This document shows positions 26,094 through 37,915 of a stretch of 64,000 bases of DNA, one piece after another (within the stretch, counting starts at the first letter, position 1; every line of letters begins with the position of its first letter). This stretch comes from Magnolia sinica (taxonomy: Eukaryota; Streptophyta; Magnoliopsida; Magnoliales; Magnoliaceae). The stretch is taken from NCBI RefSeq assembly GCF_029962835.1, contig NC_080581.1, positions 22,892,001 to 22,956,000 of the forward strand. Reading direction: 5' to 3'. The position numbers were made by a program, and so were the translations under genes. The notes below the pieces were generated by a model. The model searched no databases and was not told the origin of the DNA. It saw only the letters and a list, made by a program, of their open reading frames with translations.

Positions 26094-26859
26094 GTGCAGC
26101 AGGGAGCAACTAACATGGAGTGCGTGTACTGACATGGGCGGGTACAAACAGCTAACAAAAAAGAAAAAGAAATTCTTTTAAAGTTTAGGGTGGGCCGCTC
26201 ATGTAGGCCCCACCTTGATGTATGTAGATAATCCACGCCATCTATTCCGTTGCTCAGCTCATTTTTGGCGTTGAGCTAAAAAATGAGTCCAATCCGATAA
26301 TTGAGAGGGCCATACCATAGGAAATATTGGTATTATCGTTAAAACCCACATTGATTCTTCTATTCGTCAAAAATAAATTGCATATTGGTCTCATTTGGTC
26401 GATCAGGGGCCGAAGAATCCAATGGACGGGTTGGATTTTTTAGATGCGAGCCCTATACGTGAAAAACCATGGAATTTAATATATATATATATATAAATAC
26501 AGCAGCCGACGTTGCTGCTGTCAGAAGCGCAGGCAGTGCCTGCTGCGTGTGACGGGCAGACGAACGGGCAGCGGCCCAGCCGTGGACCCCACTATGATGT
26601 GGTTTTAAGATCCACACCATGCATTTGGTAGGCCCCCTTAGGGCAGAGGGCCACCCAAAAAATTAGCCTAATCTGAAGCTCAGGTGGCCCACACGGCAGG
26701 AAACAGTGGGATTGAGTGGCTGCCATTGAAACCCTTTTAGCTATCACTGAAGTTTTGAATCATTAAGAAAATTGTTTTTCCTATTCATCTGGGTCCTTAT
26801 GACCTTATTAACGGGTTGGATTACAGGTAAACATTATGGTGGGCCCCATGTGGGACCCA

Positions 26860-27420
26860 ATGATACATGTGTTTCATTCGCACCGTCCACAGCAGTGGAC
26901 GGTGGAACCCACCACGGTGTATGTGTTCTCCCCACACCGCCCACACCCCTGGACGGTGGGACCCACCGTGATGTATGTGTTCTATCCACTCCATCCAGCC
27001 ATTGATCAAGTGGCCACGTCACAGGAAATAGTGTTGATGAACTGTCTGCCATTGAAACCCTTTCCATGTAAGGCTTGGGTCAATATGAAAATTTGTTTTT
27101 CCTTTCATCCAGGTTCATGTGACCTTATCAATAGGTTGGGTGGAAAATAAGCATTTGGGTGGGCCCAGGTCCGTGTGACCTTATTAACAGTTTGGATGTC
27201 AGATAAACATTCTGGTGGGCCCCATGTGGAACCCACAATGGGTTATGTGTTTTATTCACACCATCCACAACAGTGGACGGTGGGACCCAACAGTGATGTA
27301 TGTGTTTTTCGCACCATCCACAGTAGTGGACGGTGGAACCCACCATGATTTATGTGTTTTATCCACACCGTCCACACCTGGACGGTGGGACCCACCATGA
27401 TGCTTATGTTGCATCCAATC
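26860..27420. repeat. GGACGGTGGGACCCACC minisatellite in R3
   Basis: At least five units of about 55-70 bp carry CACACCGTCCAC, GGACGGTGGGACCCACC and GTGATGTATGTGTT, in two clusters. A sequence of the duplicated unit type (CATTGAAACCC, GTTTTTCC, GACCTTATTAACAG) separates them. Confidence 0.8.
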
Positions 27421-28859
27421 CGTCCACCCATTTTGAAAGCTCATTTTATGACATGAGATAAAGAATGAGTCAAATCCATAGTTCATGTGGACCCCCACCA
27501 TGATGCATGTGTTGCAACCAAACCATCCACCATTTGGCAAGCTTGTCTTACAAGCTTGAGACTAAAAATGAGACAGATCCAGTTGTCAGGTGGACCACAC
27601 TATAGAAAATAGTGGAGTGAATGCCTACCATTGAAACCCCCTTTAGGTTACAAAAGCTTTGGGTCAATATGATATTTGTTTCTCCCTAGGCCCTTGTGAC
27701 CATGAGAATAGTTTGGATGGAAATTAAATGTTGTGGTGGGCCCACTGGGATTTGAAAGTGGGAAATTAATATCACCACTGTTAGTTGTAGTATGGTCTAG
27801 ATGATCTTTGGATATGATTCATTTTATTTATTTATTTATTCATTTATTTAATGTTCTATAATGATCTCTATTGATGGATGATTGGTGCAGCCCATTCGAT
27901 CGGCCAATTGATTCAGCCCATTCAAGTCGACCCACTTGATTCGGCCTATTCGACTAGGCCTATTCAACTCGGCCCATTCGACTTGGCCTAGTTGATTTAA
28001 CCCATTGTTGTATCCCATTTGATGTACATATGGCCCATGTGAATAAGCCCACTTTCATGTATTTCATGGCCCATTTTTCGGGCCCACTTGATGTATTTTG
28101 TGGCCCATTTTTCAGGCCCACTTTGATGTACTTTGTGGCCCATCCGTCAAGCCCACTTTGATGTATTTTGTGGTCCATTCGAGGTGCCCACCTTGATATA
28201 CTTGTGACTCATCTGTGAGACCTACCTTAATTATTTATGGGGCTCATTAGTACGACCCAATGATGTGGCTCACTTGTTATACATGAGGCCCATTGGTGCG
28301 GCCTATTAACACGGCCCAACTTGATATGATGAGGCCCATGTGTAGAGCTCACCTGCTTGAATATGAGGCCTATGGGCAAGGCCCATTGTGATATGTATTA
28401 GGCCCATTAGTGTGGCCCATGGATGCAGCCCAATCAATGTATATAAAGCCCATTGGTGCGGCCCATGGACGCGGTCTACTTGATGTATATGAGGCCCACT
28501 GGTGCGGCCCATGTGATATGGCCAACTTGATATATATGAGGCCCATTGGTGCGGCCCTTGGATGCGATCCACTTAATGTATTTGATGGCCCATGGGTTGA
28601 GGCCCAATGTGATGTATATAAGGGCCACGAGTGAGGCCTAATGAGATATAGGTGGGGCCTTTGTATAGGGCCGAATGTGATATATATGAGGTCCATTGCG
28701 ATGTGTGATTACTCCATAATGTATGTAATGATGATTATGGTGGGTCATACCTTGGGAGCAATGATGGTTTAATGTCCACATTGATGGGCAATGATGGTTG
28801 GATGTCTACATTATGACCTTCCATTAGGCCTTGTTAGGCCCATTCTTACCAATTATGAT

Positions 28860-29110
28860 TGTCATGGCCATTTGGCCGATTATCAATCGAGGCCGATTAT
28901 TGTAGCCGATTACCGACAAGGATTGTCATGACCGATTGACCGATTATCGATCGATCGAGGCCAATTATCGTGGCCGATTATGATTGTCATGGTCGATTGA
29001 CCAATTATCAATTGAGGCCGATTATCGTGGCCGATTGCCAATTATGATTGTCGTGGTCGATTGGCCGATTATCGATCGAAGCCAATCATCGTGACCGATT
29101 GTGGATTCCG
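28860..29110. repeat. GGCCGATTATCGATCG minisatellite, private to R3
   Basis: About four units of 60-85 bp repeat GATTGTCATGGCCGATTGAC CGATTATCGATCGAGGCC with changes. R1 and R2 have no equivalent at this place. Confidence 0.8.
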
Positions 29111-31322
29111 ATTGTGATATATATTTTGCCCGTGTTTAAGGCCCAATGTGATATATATGTGGCTCATATTTGAGGCCTATTATGATGTGTATTCTGCCCG
29201 TATTTAAGGCCCAATGTGATGTATATGAGGCCTATGTGATGAGGCCCATTGTGATGCATTTGAGGGCCAAGCGATGGAGCCCATTGTTATGTATTTAGGC
29301 CCATGTGAGAGGCCCATCGTGACGTATATTAAACTCTTGAGTGAGGCCCATGGTGTTGTATATTTGGCCCTTGTGGGAGATCATGGGTCCACTATATGTT
29401 AGGATTCATGAGGGCCATTCCTTGGGGGCAATGTTGGTTAAATGTCCACATTGTTGAGGTCGATTGTCGATGCCGGTTGTCGACACCAATTATGAGTATG
29501 TGACAACATAGCATCATGATACACTCATACGCATCATCTGCATGTTTGTTATGAGATGTGGTTGATCATTGCATAAGTCATTAAGCATGTTGTTATGAGA
29601 CTCCCTGATAGGCAGAGGTTCTCTCACATGAGCGCACGGTATGCATAGGATTGATGCATGACTGGATTGTATGACTCATGCATCTCGCATTATGATTATT
29701 GTACGCCCTAGCGACATCAGGGCCATAGCCTCCACAGGCATATCGTAGATGGCCAAATGGGACACCAAAAATTTGTTCTAACATTGGGCTGCCATAGATA
29801 GCCCTGGGTAAAAATCTCTAAACCCTCTTGGTACCAGATGATGCCCCAACGTCGAGACCGAGTGGATACTTGAGCGCCCGAGTGTCGAATAACAGGAGGT
29901 CGTGTCTCCCACTGTGTCATGGTCAGTTGGGAGGGGGTATGGCCTTACCCGCCCGAGCGTAGGAGGCATTACTAGGCTGAGTTTGACCAGCTCATGAATG
30001 GGTCCGCTATCGACGTGCCGGATAGGTATTGACAAACTATTGGACAGGCGGATAGTGAGGTTTCTTACGCTCACTTGGACTGTGCTGCTTGGAGAGGGAC
30101 AGTGCCATTTGGAGTGTACGAAACCCCAGTGATGATCCCAAAGAGGAACCATACTGATATATGGACTTATTGAGCAGGAGTTGCATACTCATTCATTCAT
30201 TCATTCACTATCCACTCGAGCTGGTGGTGCGCAACTATTTGTTACACGTACCTTCGCAATGGCAAGGATTTCAGTTAGGGCGCGCGACTAAGCTGAGATC
30301 AGGAGTTTACCACATTGGGTCTGACTATCCAAATTTAAGTATGGGACTGGTTTAGATAGAAGTCCCTTGTGATGGATCACATAGCCTACAATACTACGTA
30401 CTATCATCCCGACTTCACACTCCAGTAGGGTCATTACATTCGTATCGCATATCGCATTACATCTACAGCATATGACAGTTTGGGTTGCTATGTTTCTAAA
30501 TTTATACGGCCTAGATACGACTGACAGTATTCGTGGACTCATCAGGATTTGCATATTGCATTTGCATCATCGGCGTTTGATATTTGGCTTGTTGGCTCTG
30601 CATTGCATAGCTGATCTGCATTGCTTCATCAGTATATGATATTTTTTTTATTTTACTTCTGCATCGCATAGCCTGGATAAGGCTGATGGTTTTTATGGGC
30701 CTATCAGTATATTTTTGCATTACTCTGATATCGTATGATTCATGATCTTGTTAATATTTCTGCATACTCTGATATCGTATGATTCATGATCTTGTTAATA
30801 TTTTTTCTTACTCTGATATCGTATGATTCATGATCTTGTCAGTATTTTCGCTTATTTCCGACATCGTATGATTATGGCATTGCATTGAAGACTTGGCACT
30901 TATCTTGTGCACACACTTACACCACCCTCTAAGCTTTCTATAAGCTTATGCACAATAGATGCGTGCAGGTGACGTTAGGTTGCAGTAGCGTTGAGCTTGG
31001 AGCATGCATCGGACCTCTAGAGCTTTGATTTTCGATATATATTTCCCTTTCAGCATTGTATTCAAATGATTATATTAGTGGATATATGATGATGATGATG
31101 CCTTTATGATTTAGGTATACTTGTGGTTATGCTTATTACAAGATAAATGTACAAAAAAAAAATTCTCCTTGTAGGATCCCAGGACTGGAATCTGGCGTAT
31201 GGACGTTAGGAGCCGATTATGAGGTACTACGGAGGCTGTCAACACCAGATCGGCAATCGGGATTCCTGTGAATCCGATCTCCGGGTTTGGGGCGTGACAA
31301 CTGCCTAGAGGCATAAGCAATC

Positions 31323-32314
31323 TGTCATGCCCCAAACTCGAAAATCGGGCTCACAAAATTCTAGATAGCCGAATCCGGTGCTGACAGCCTCCATAGTACC
31401 CCATTTTCGGCTCCCAGCACCCATATGCTAGATTTCAATCCTGGGATCCTACAAGGAGGAATTTCCAACGTACATTTGAGCCATAAAAAGCATAACACAA
31501 GTATACCTAAATCACAAAGACAACATCATCAAAAGAGAGTGAGAGAGAAGGAGAGAAACGTGAAGGGGAGGGACCCCGCCACTATTGGGCCCTCCTATCC
31601 AATGCATACATTAAGATGGGTCCCACCAAATGTGGGCCCTCAAATCATCAAAATAAACAAATTAATGCTATGAACACCCACCTTAGATCTTGGACGACTC
31701 CTTCCACCGATGCGATCTAGAGCTCCAAGGGAACGATTTTAACAGTCGAGATGATCTTTGGATGGTGGAGATGGGAGATAGAAAGTGAGCCACACAAACT
31801 CTACCCATGGAGCTTGGACGATTGCTCACATGGGGTTGCTTGCGAAAATGGAGTGAAGAGAGAGAGAATGAGGAGTGATGTAAGGGAGAGAGATGGGTGA
31901 TGGATGGAGTGATGGATGATGGGTGATGGGTGGTATGGGTTGTGTAAGAGAGAGTTGACTTGGGGAAAGGCTTGTGTACTTGGGGATGGGATGGAGTGAT
32001 GGGTTGTACTTTAATTAATTAATGGGATTGATTTGATATTTGGTAGAGATTCTCTTACGTGGCATTTTTCCTCGAACTGAACACGGGCTCACATCTCCTA
32101 GCCTCAGTATTGCCTCGACACGAGAGACGCGGCGTCGAAACTGCTGCAACGGCGCGATCATTAGGGTACAAGTCTCGGGTCGAGCCAACTTCGGTATGCA
32201 GGACTTGGCTTAGGATCACGTGCAAATGTCGGATGCAAGTTGAGGGTCGCTAGAATTCGACCGGAGGACCGCGGAAGCCTATGGAATGGTACGGTTTAGG
32301 ATACGGGCCTCACA
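31323..32314 (-). repeat. 3' LTR of the small element (992 bp)
   Basis: On the + strand it runs TGTCATGCCCC to GGGCCTCACA. It lacks the 3-5 kb middle part of the long R LTRs. A GA-rich stretch and TGGATGGAGTGATGG units match the leader of R2. Confidence 0.88.
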
Positions 32315-32708
32315 GCTCTCCCCACCTAATAAAAATTTCGTCCTCGAAATTTACAGAACAGAAAAGGGAAGAGAAAACATCATCAAGTATATATGTCAAG
32401 GCATAATCAATCTACAAAAGGATGATGATAGCGCTCTCTAATCACAACCTCGCCCTCCTAAGACGCATCATCAACACTATGGTAACCCTACTAATCTTCG
32501 AATCCTAGATCAGAGAGAATCGAAACTGAAATACTATGCAGCCTCACAATCTCAACGGTAGGGAGCTATATCAGAAAATCTCTAAGTTATTCGAAATCAG
32601 GGATCTAACCATTCTAAGTCCTCAATAATCATAGAGTGCAGGGTAGCTATCAGCAGATATGTGATGTTATCTTCAGGTATTTCTAAGTTATGCTCTGATA
32701 CCATCTTC
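32315..32708 (-). other. Internal region of the small element: polypurine tract and primer site
   Basis: On the - strand, TGGTATCAGAGCA (32691-32703) is the initiator tRNA-Met primer site, five bases after the 5' LTR. AATTTCGAGGACGAAATTTT then ATTAGGTGGGGAGAGC (32315-32355) is the Gypsy-type polypurine tract with its usual leader. Nothing coding lies between them. Confidence 0.88.
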
Positions 32709-33690
32709 TGTCACGACCCAAACTCGGAAACCGGGCTCACAAAATTTCTGATCACCGAATCCAGTGCCGACAGCATCCGTAGTACCCCATTTTTGGCTCC
32801 CAGCACCCATACGCTAGATTCCAATCATGAGATCCTACAAGGAGGATTTTCCAACGTACATTTGTCCCATAAGAAGCATAACACAAGTATACCCAAATCA
32901 CAAAGACAACATCATCAAAAGAGAGGGATAGAGAAGGAGAGAAACATGAAGAGGAGGGACCTCGCCACTATTGGGCCCTCCCTATCCAATGTATACATCA
33001 AGATGGGTCCCACCAAATGTGGGCCCTCAAATCATCAAAATAAACAAATTAATGCTATGAACACCCACCTTAGATCTTAGACTCCTTTCACCGATGCGAT
33101 CTAGAGCTCCAAGGGAATGATTTCAATGGTCAAGATGATCTTTGGATGGTGGAGACGGGAGATAGAAAGTGGGCCACACAAACTCTATCCATAGAGCTTG
33201 GACGATTGCTCACATGGGGTTGCTTGAGAAAATGGAGTGAAGAGAGAGAGAAAGAGGAGTGATGTAAGGGAGATAGATGGGTGATGGATGGAGTGATGGA
33301 TGATGGATGATGGGTGGTATGGGTTGTGTAAGAGAGAGTTGACTTGGGAAATGGCTTGTGTACTTGGGGATGGGATGGAGTGATGAGTTGTACTTTGATT
33401 GATTGATGAGATTGATTTAACATTTGGTAGAGATTCTCTTGCGTGGCATTTTTCCTATAACTGAATGCGTGCCCACATCTCTTAGCCCGAGTATCGCCTC
33501 GGCGCACGAGATATGGCATCGGAACTGCGGCGACGGCGCAGTCGCTAGGGTACAAGTCTTGGGTCAAGCTGACTTTGGTATGCAGGACTCGGCTTAGGAT
33601 CGCACGTAAACATCAGATACAGGTCGAGGGTTATCAAAATTCGACTGTGGAAGCCTACGGAACGGTACAGTCTAGGATACGGGCCTCACA
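32709..33690 (-). repeat. 5' LTR of the small element (982 bp)
   Basis: It runs TGTCACGACCC to GGGCCTCACA on the + strand. Against the 3' LTR the central part is close to identical while both outer parts differ at roughly one base in ten or more by eye. Confidence 0.88.
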
Positions 33691-33695
33691 CAATC

Positions 33696-34623
33696 ACCTT
33701 CTCATTCTGCATAATCATGCATCCTAGTCCAATCTATGATGCGTCGCTATAGACCACATACTTAGCCCCTTCTTCTGGAAGTGTGAGCACGAGGGCCGTG
33801 GTGAGTCTTTTCTTGAATTCCTGAAAAAACGTCTCTACTTTAGCGTTCCAACTGAATTTCACATTCTTCTTAGTCAATTGAGTTTGGGGTCGAGCGATAC
33901 GAGAAAATTCCTTTATGAATTGCCGATAATATCCAACCATCCCCAAAAAGCTCCTGACTTCGGTGCTGTATCAAGTTGTTCCCACTTCACTACAGCCTCG
34001 ACTTTGGTTGGATCAACCGCAATACCTTCCTTCTTCACAACGTGACCCAAAAATTTTACTTCTTTCCTCCAGAAGTCACATTTTAATAACTTTACATACA
34101 GCTGCCTTTCCTGGAGGGTCTTCAAGACAGTTCTCAAGTGCGCCCCATGCTCTTCACGACTCTTGGAATAAACCAGGATGTCATCAATGAAGACTATGAC
34201 AAATCAGTCTAGGTATGGCAGAAAGACCCGATTCATCAAGTCTATGAATACTGCAGGTGCATTAGTGAGCCCGAATGGCATCACCAAGATTTCATAATGC
34301 CCATATCTGGTGCGGAACGCTGTCTTGGGAATGTCTTCTTCTCTGACTCTCAACTGATGATAGCCCGACCTGAGATCGATTTTCAAGAAATATTTAGCAC
34401 CCTTAAGCTGATCGAATAAGTCGTCGATACGTTGTAAAGGATACTTATTCTTCACTGTAGCCTGATTCAATCTCCTGTAGTCGATACAAAGGCGCCGTGA
34501 CCCGTCTTTCTTTTTCACAAATAACACTGGTGCACCCCATGGATATACACTAGAGCGGATGAATCCCTGCCCCAATAATTCATTGATCTGCACCTGCAAT
34601 TCTTCCATCTCACATGGCGGCAT
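33696..34623 (-). pseudogene. G1 reverse transcriptase and start of RNase H (fossil)
   Basis: RT motifs on the - strand are [54 protein letters not shown] and a VFIDD catalytic box near 34190. FLGHVVKKEGIAVDPTKV and the RNase H start (KYVVYSDAS near 33740) follow. These match Ty3/Gypsy chromovirus pol. The region is broken and ends at the small element insertion. Confidence 0.9.
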
Positions 34624-34629
34624 TCTATA

Positions 34630-35225
34630 TTAAGTCATGGATATCTGGGTGGTACCGGGTAGGAAGTCAATGGTAAAATCTACCTCTGTCCTTGGTGGCA
34701 ATCCTAGTATGTCTCGAAACACTTCTGGGAACTCACCCACCACCGGTATATGGTCAATGATGATCTCTGCTGATTCTGCCTCTTCTAGAGCCCGTAGACC
34801 TTCATAGGTCTCAAATTGACGCCTTCCTTGTATAGTGAAGGGTGACTGCCTAAGTAACGTTACCGTAATCGTCCAGGCATGGCAATCCAATATCGCATGA
34901 GCCTGGGTAAGCCAGTCCATACCAATAATGATATCGAATTGTTTCATTTTCATTACAACTAGTTCATACGAGTCTCATGGCCTTCCCATACAACCAGGCA
35001 TGTAGGACAAAATCTCACAGTTTCTACAAATCCTCCCATTGGAGATGCTATGACTAAGGGTCGTTCAAGGCAGTTCAATTCTAAATTTAATTCTTTAGCT
35101 GCAGATGAACTAACAAGAGATATAGTAGAACCTGAATCAAACAGAACAAATACTGGAATATTCTGAAGATAAGTCGTACCTTGGACAACTCGTGGAGTGT
35201 CCCCATCCCGTTCTTTTGCGTACAT
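34630..35225 (-). pseudogene. G1 protease region (fossil)
   Basis: The retropepsin active-site stretch VFVLFDSGSTISLVS lies near 35140. IIIGMDWLTQAHAILDC follows near 34920, the standard link to RT. The aspartic protease would cut the Gag-Pol product. It is a fossil. Confidence 0.88.
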
Positions 35226-36429
35226 AGCAAATACCCGAGCTGTGGGGGCTCTATTCTATAGCGGAGCTGCCGGTCTCTGAAATGGAGGTCGGCTACTAAT
35301 AGGTGGCCTAGCCACAGACTGCGGTGGATGGGGCTAAATTGCTAGTGGCTTAGGCTTGTCACCCTCATCACGTGCCCTCCTGAAGTAAAACTTGGCGGTA
35401 TGCCCCGGCTTCCCACAATAATTGCACGGCATACCCGGATACGAAGAAGTCCTGGTTCACTTATCGACCATAGCGAGGCTAGAAGGCAGAGGCGCAAGCC
35501 TAACTCGACTACTCGAATCCCTGAATGGAGTTCAAGCTTTCAACATCTGGTCTACGTCCTTCTCCACCCTAGTGGCCTTGTCCACCACTTACGCATATTG
35601 GGAAAAGTTGAAGCAGAACAATTTCAACCCAATTCCTGCCCATAATCCATCTCTGAATTTTCTCAGTCTAACCCTCTCTTCACTACCGATAGTCATCGCT
35701 ACCGAGAGAGTTTGGCAAAGCGGGCCTCATATTGCGCAATTGTCATATTCCCCTGCTTGAGTTTGAAAAATTGTGACACCTTCTCGTCATGGAATGACTC
35801 TGGAAAATATTTCTCGTTGAACTTGGTCTGGAACCTCTCCCACGTCCATAGATAACCTGCTGCAGTGAGCCTACGCATAGAATCCCACCATTCATCGGCT
35901 TCCCCTTCTAGTGCGAAGGTGGCGAGGGTTACCTTCTATGTATCTGAACACCTCAATGGCTTCATAAGTTTCAGCATGCGTTTTAGCCAATGTTCGGCTA
36001 CTATGGGATCGGTCGTCCCAGAAAAAGTCAGAGGTCGCAGCTTCTGGAATCTTTCAAATACATCGGTATCATTCCCCACAACTGGCCGTGATGCTGATAT
36101 GGGCGGTCTCTGATATAATGCCTCGATCGCGGCCACCATGGTGGCCTGCTGTTCCCTCATGAAGGCCTGCTGCTGGCTGAGCAAGGCAACCACTTGCTCC
36201 CAAGCGTTTGGTGTTGGGACCCTTGACTGTGCCTCAAATGATGAAGTCCTCTCTACAGGAGTTGGGTGAGGCGTCGGGACGGCCCTTGCTCTTGACTCCG
36301 AGTCAGATTCCTCAGATTGCGCTAGAAGTGCCGGGTGTATATAGGACTCTCCTCCCTTTTAGTCCTCCCTGTTTCTTGCGGCATTGCTAGAGATGCCTGT
36401 ACTTGTTGGGATCGCGTCTTTGGAGGCAT
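35226..36429 (-). pseudogene. G1 gag region (fossil)
   Basis: The start MPPKTRSQQVQ lies near 36429. VFERFQKLRPLTFSGTTDP (near 36050) is the retrotransposon gag core and a CCHC knuckle CNYCGKPGH lies near 35420. These are typical of Tekay-type gag. The frame is not continuous. Confidence 0.82.
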
Positions 36430-37838
36430 CATATCCTGTAGTTTAGGATCGCAATGTCAGGGTGCAGCATTCTATATTTATTGCACCATAAGACAGTTTT
36501 GTTATAAAAACTTTACAATCCAAGGGATCCTACGTCCTCTATGCTTCTAAGTTAACAGTTTCTTCCTAACTAAGTGAATTTTCTAGAGGGAACTACCATT
36601 CTAGTTCCTGAATCTAGGTTCACGATAGTTAAAATGAGGGCCTAAGTTTTGTTTCTATGTTCAGGCAATGACTGCATACAGAGTGGGGAGCATGCAATAA
36701 TTAACAATGAGACTAGTGTTAGGAGGCTATAATAAGGTGACTGTAGTTCTAACTTCCAATTTCCACATCAAGGTTAAAAGGCTCATAGAAATAGTTGAGA
36801 TACTATCTACGTTAAAAACTCTTATGCCATGTGCAATGATGAATTTAAGCAGGGTGATTTGTGGTAGCAGCTAGATAGCATTAAATGAGCATAAGATTGA
36901 AAGGAAAAGCAGGAAAATTAAACAAGGTTAAAGCCTACTCATGTTTAATAATCACAGTTTCATAAATCATAGATTACTAACATCTTATAAAATTTGCAAT
37001 GCTATCATGAATAAAGATAATTGATGGTTTAAAGAATAAGCTGTTTACAACTGCATGTGATTTGAAATGAGTGAGTGTCCACATTACTTTATCCTCTACT
37101 CATACATTCACGTATACAGGGGCTTTCTAACTCAATCACAAGGATATAGTTGCTTGCATGTGGGTCCATTAGGCAGTTAATGTTAGATAGCCCATCAGCA
37201 TGAATCAGCTTCAAACGTCTTAATATTATATTGTTGTCTGCTACATAGACCTATGTCATGTGTTATTCAAAACGTGCACAATGGTTCCTACTTCAAATGG
37301 TACATAAAACGGTGACTTGACTAAAATGAATCACCTACTTGTTAGCTAAACTAAGGGAATGATCTTCATGAATACGAAACTTGATAGTTTTATGTCTAAT
37401 ACTTACAACTTCATAGTTTAAATGTTTCAACCATACACTCAATGAAAATTTTAGTTAATTTTACTTGAGAAATATATTATAACAGAGTTCAAATCGTGTA
37501 ACAATATGGAATCTATGTACTTACCTGATTTGGAAGTCAAGCCTTAGTAATGCTATCATAGATGGAAATATTTGATAGTTAGAAAACAAGTAGTTCATAG
37601 TTGAGTGCAGTCGAAATAAGGGCATTGACATGAGTAAGTGTATATGCCTGAAACCTAATGTAATTATGGAATTCAATAATGGGGACCTAAATTTGGGTCT
37701 CTATGTTCATAAAATAACCTAAGCCCGGTGGAAAATTTTCCTATGTTCAACTTTCTAATTTAAGGGGACACCTATGAAATTCTAAACGTAAGATGTATAA
37801 AGTTTGTACAAACTCCTTCCCAAAGGCAAGGTTTGTCT

Positions 37839-37901
<63 letters not shown>
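36430..37901 (-). other. G1 untranslated leader (1.5 kb, no gene)
   Basis: AT-rich sequence lies between the primer site and gag with no coding signal on either strand. It contains the (CT)n run described separately. Confidence 0.75.

Positions 37902-37905
<4 letters not shown>
37842..37905. repeat. (CT)n run directly beside the G1 primer site
   Basis: About 32 CT units merge without a gap into CTCTGATACCA, the complement of the primer site. Confidence 0.95.
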
Positions 37906-37909
<4 letters not shown>

Positions 37910-37912
37910 CCA
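37902..37912 (-). other. G1 primer binding site (initiator tRNA-Met)
   Basis: On the - strand, TGGTATCAGAG begins three bases after the 5' LTR end GGGTGTTATA. It fits initiator tRNA-Met. Confidence 0.88.
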
Positions 37913-37915
37913 ACT

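Larger units (their letters stand above)
25236..31299 (+). mobile_element. R3: 6.1 kb solo LTR of family R inside G1
   Basis: It starts TGTAAGACC and ends GGGGCGTGACA. Near-identical target duplicates ACTGT (25231-25235) and ACTGC (31300-31304) flank it. G1 RNase H sequence lies directly on both sides. The length is 6064 bp, the longest copy in the window. The 5' leader (25240-25850) and the 3' domain (about 29480-31299) match R1. Length is added by 60-70 bp units around GGACGGTGGGACCCACC (26860-27420), GGCCCA units (27950-28700, 29110-29360) and a private GGCCGATTATCGATCG repeat (28860-29110). There is no coding region. Confidence 0.85.
31323..33690 (-). mobile_element. Small non-autonomous LTR element with R-type LTRs, inside G1
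   Basis: The element is 2368 bp with a perfect 5 bp duplication CAATC (31318-31322 and 33691-33695). LTRs are 982 bp (5', 32709-33690) and 992 bp (3', 31323-32314). Between them lie only 394 bp, holding a primer site for initiator tRNA-Met and a polypurine tract but no coding sequence. It looks structurally whole for a LARD/TRIM-like element and would need proteins from a relative. Its LTR ends match R1-R3, so it is the key that orients that family. G1 RNase H sequence flanks both sides. Confidence 0.9.

Noticed and set aside
25236-31299. R3 as a complete retrotransposon
   Set aside because: It has a single pair of LTR termini, no primer site, polypurine tract or coding domain, and near-identical target duplicates; it is a solo LTR.
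32691-32703. Part of a tRNA gene (tRNA-Met like string)
   Set aside because: Only the 3' complement TGGTATCAGAGC is present, next to an LTR end; it is a primer site. The same holds at 19304 and 37902.
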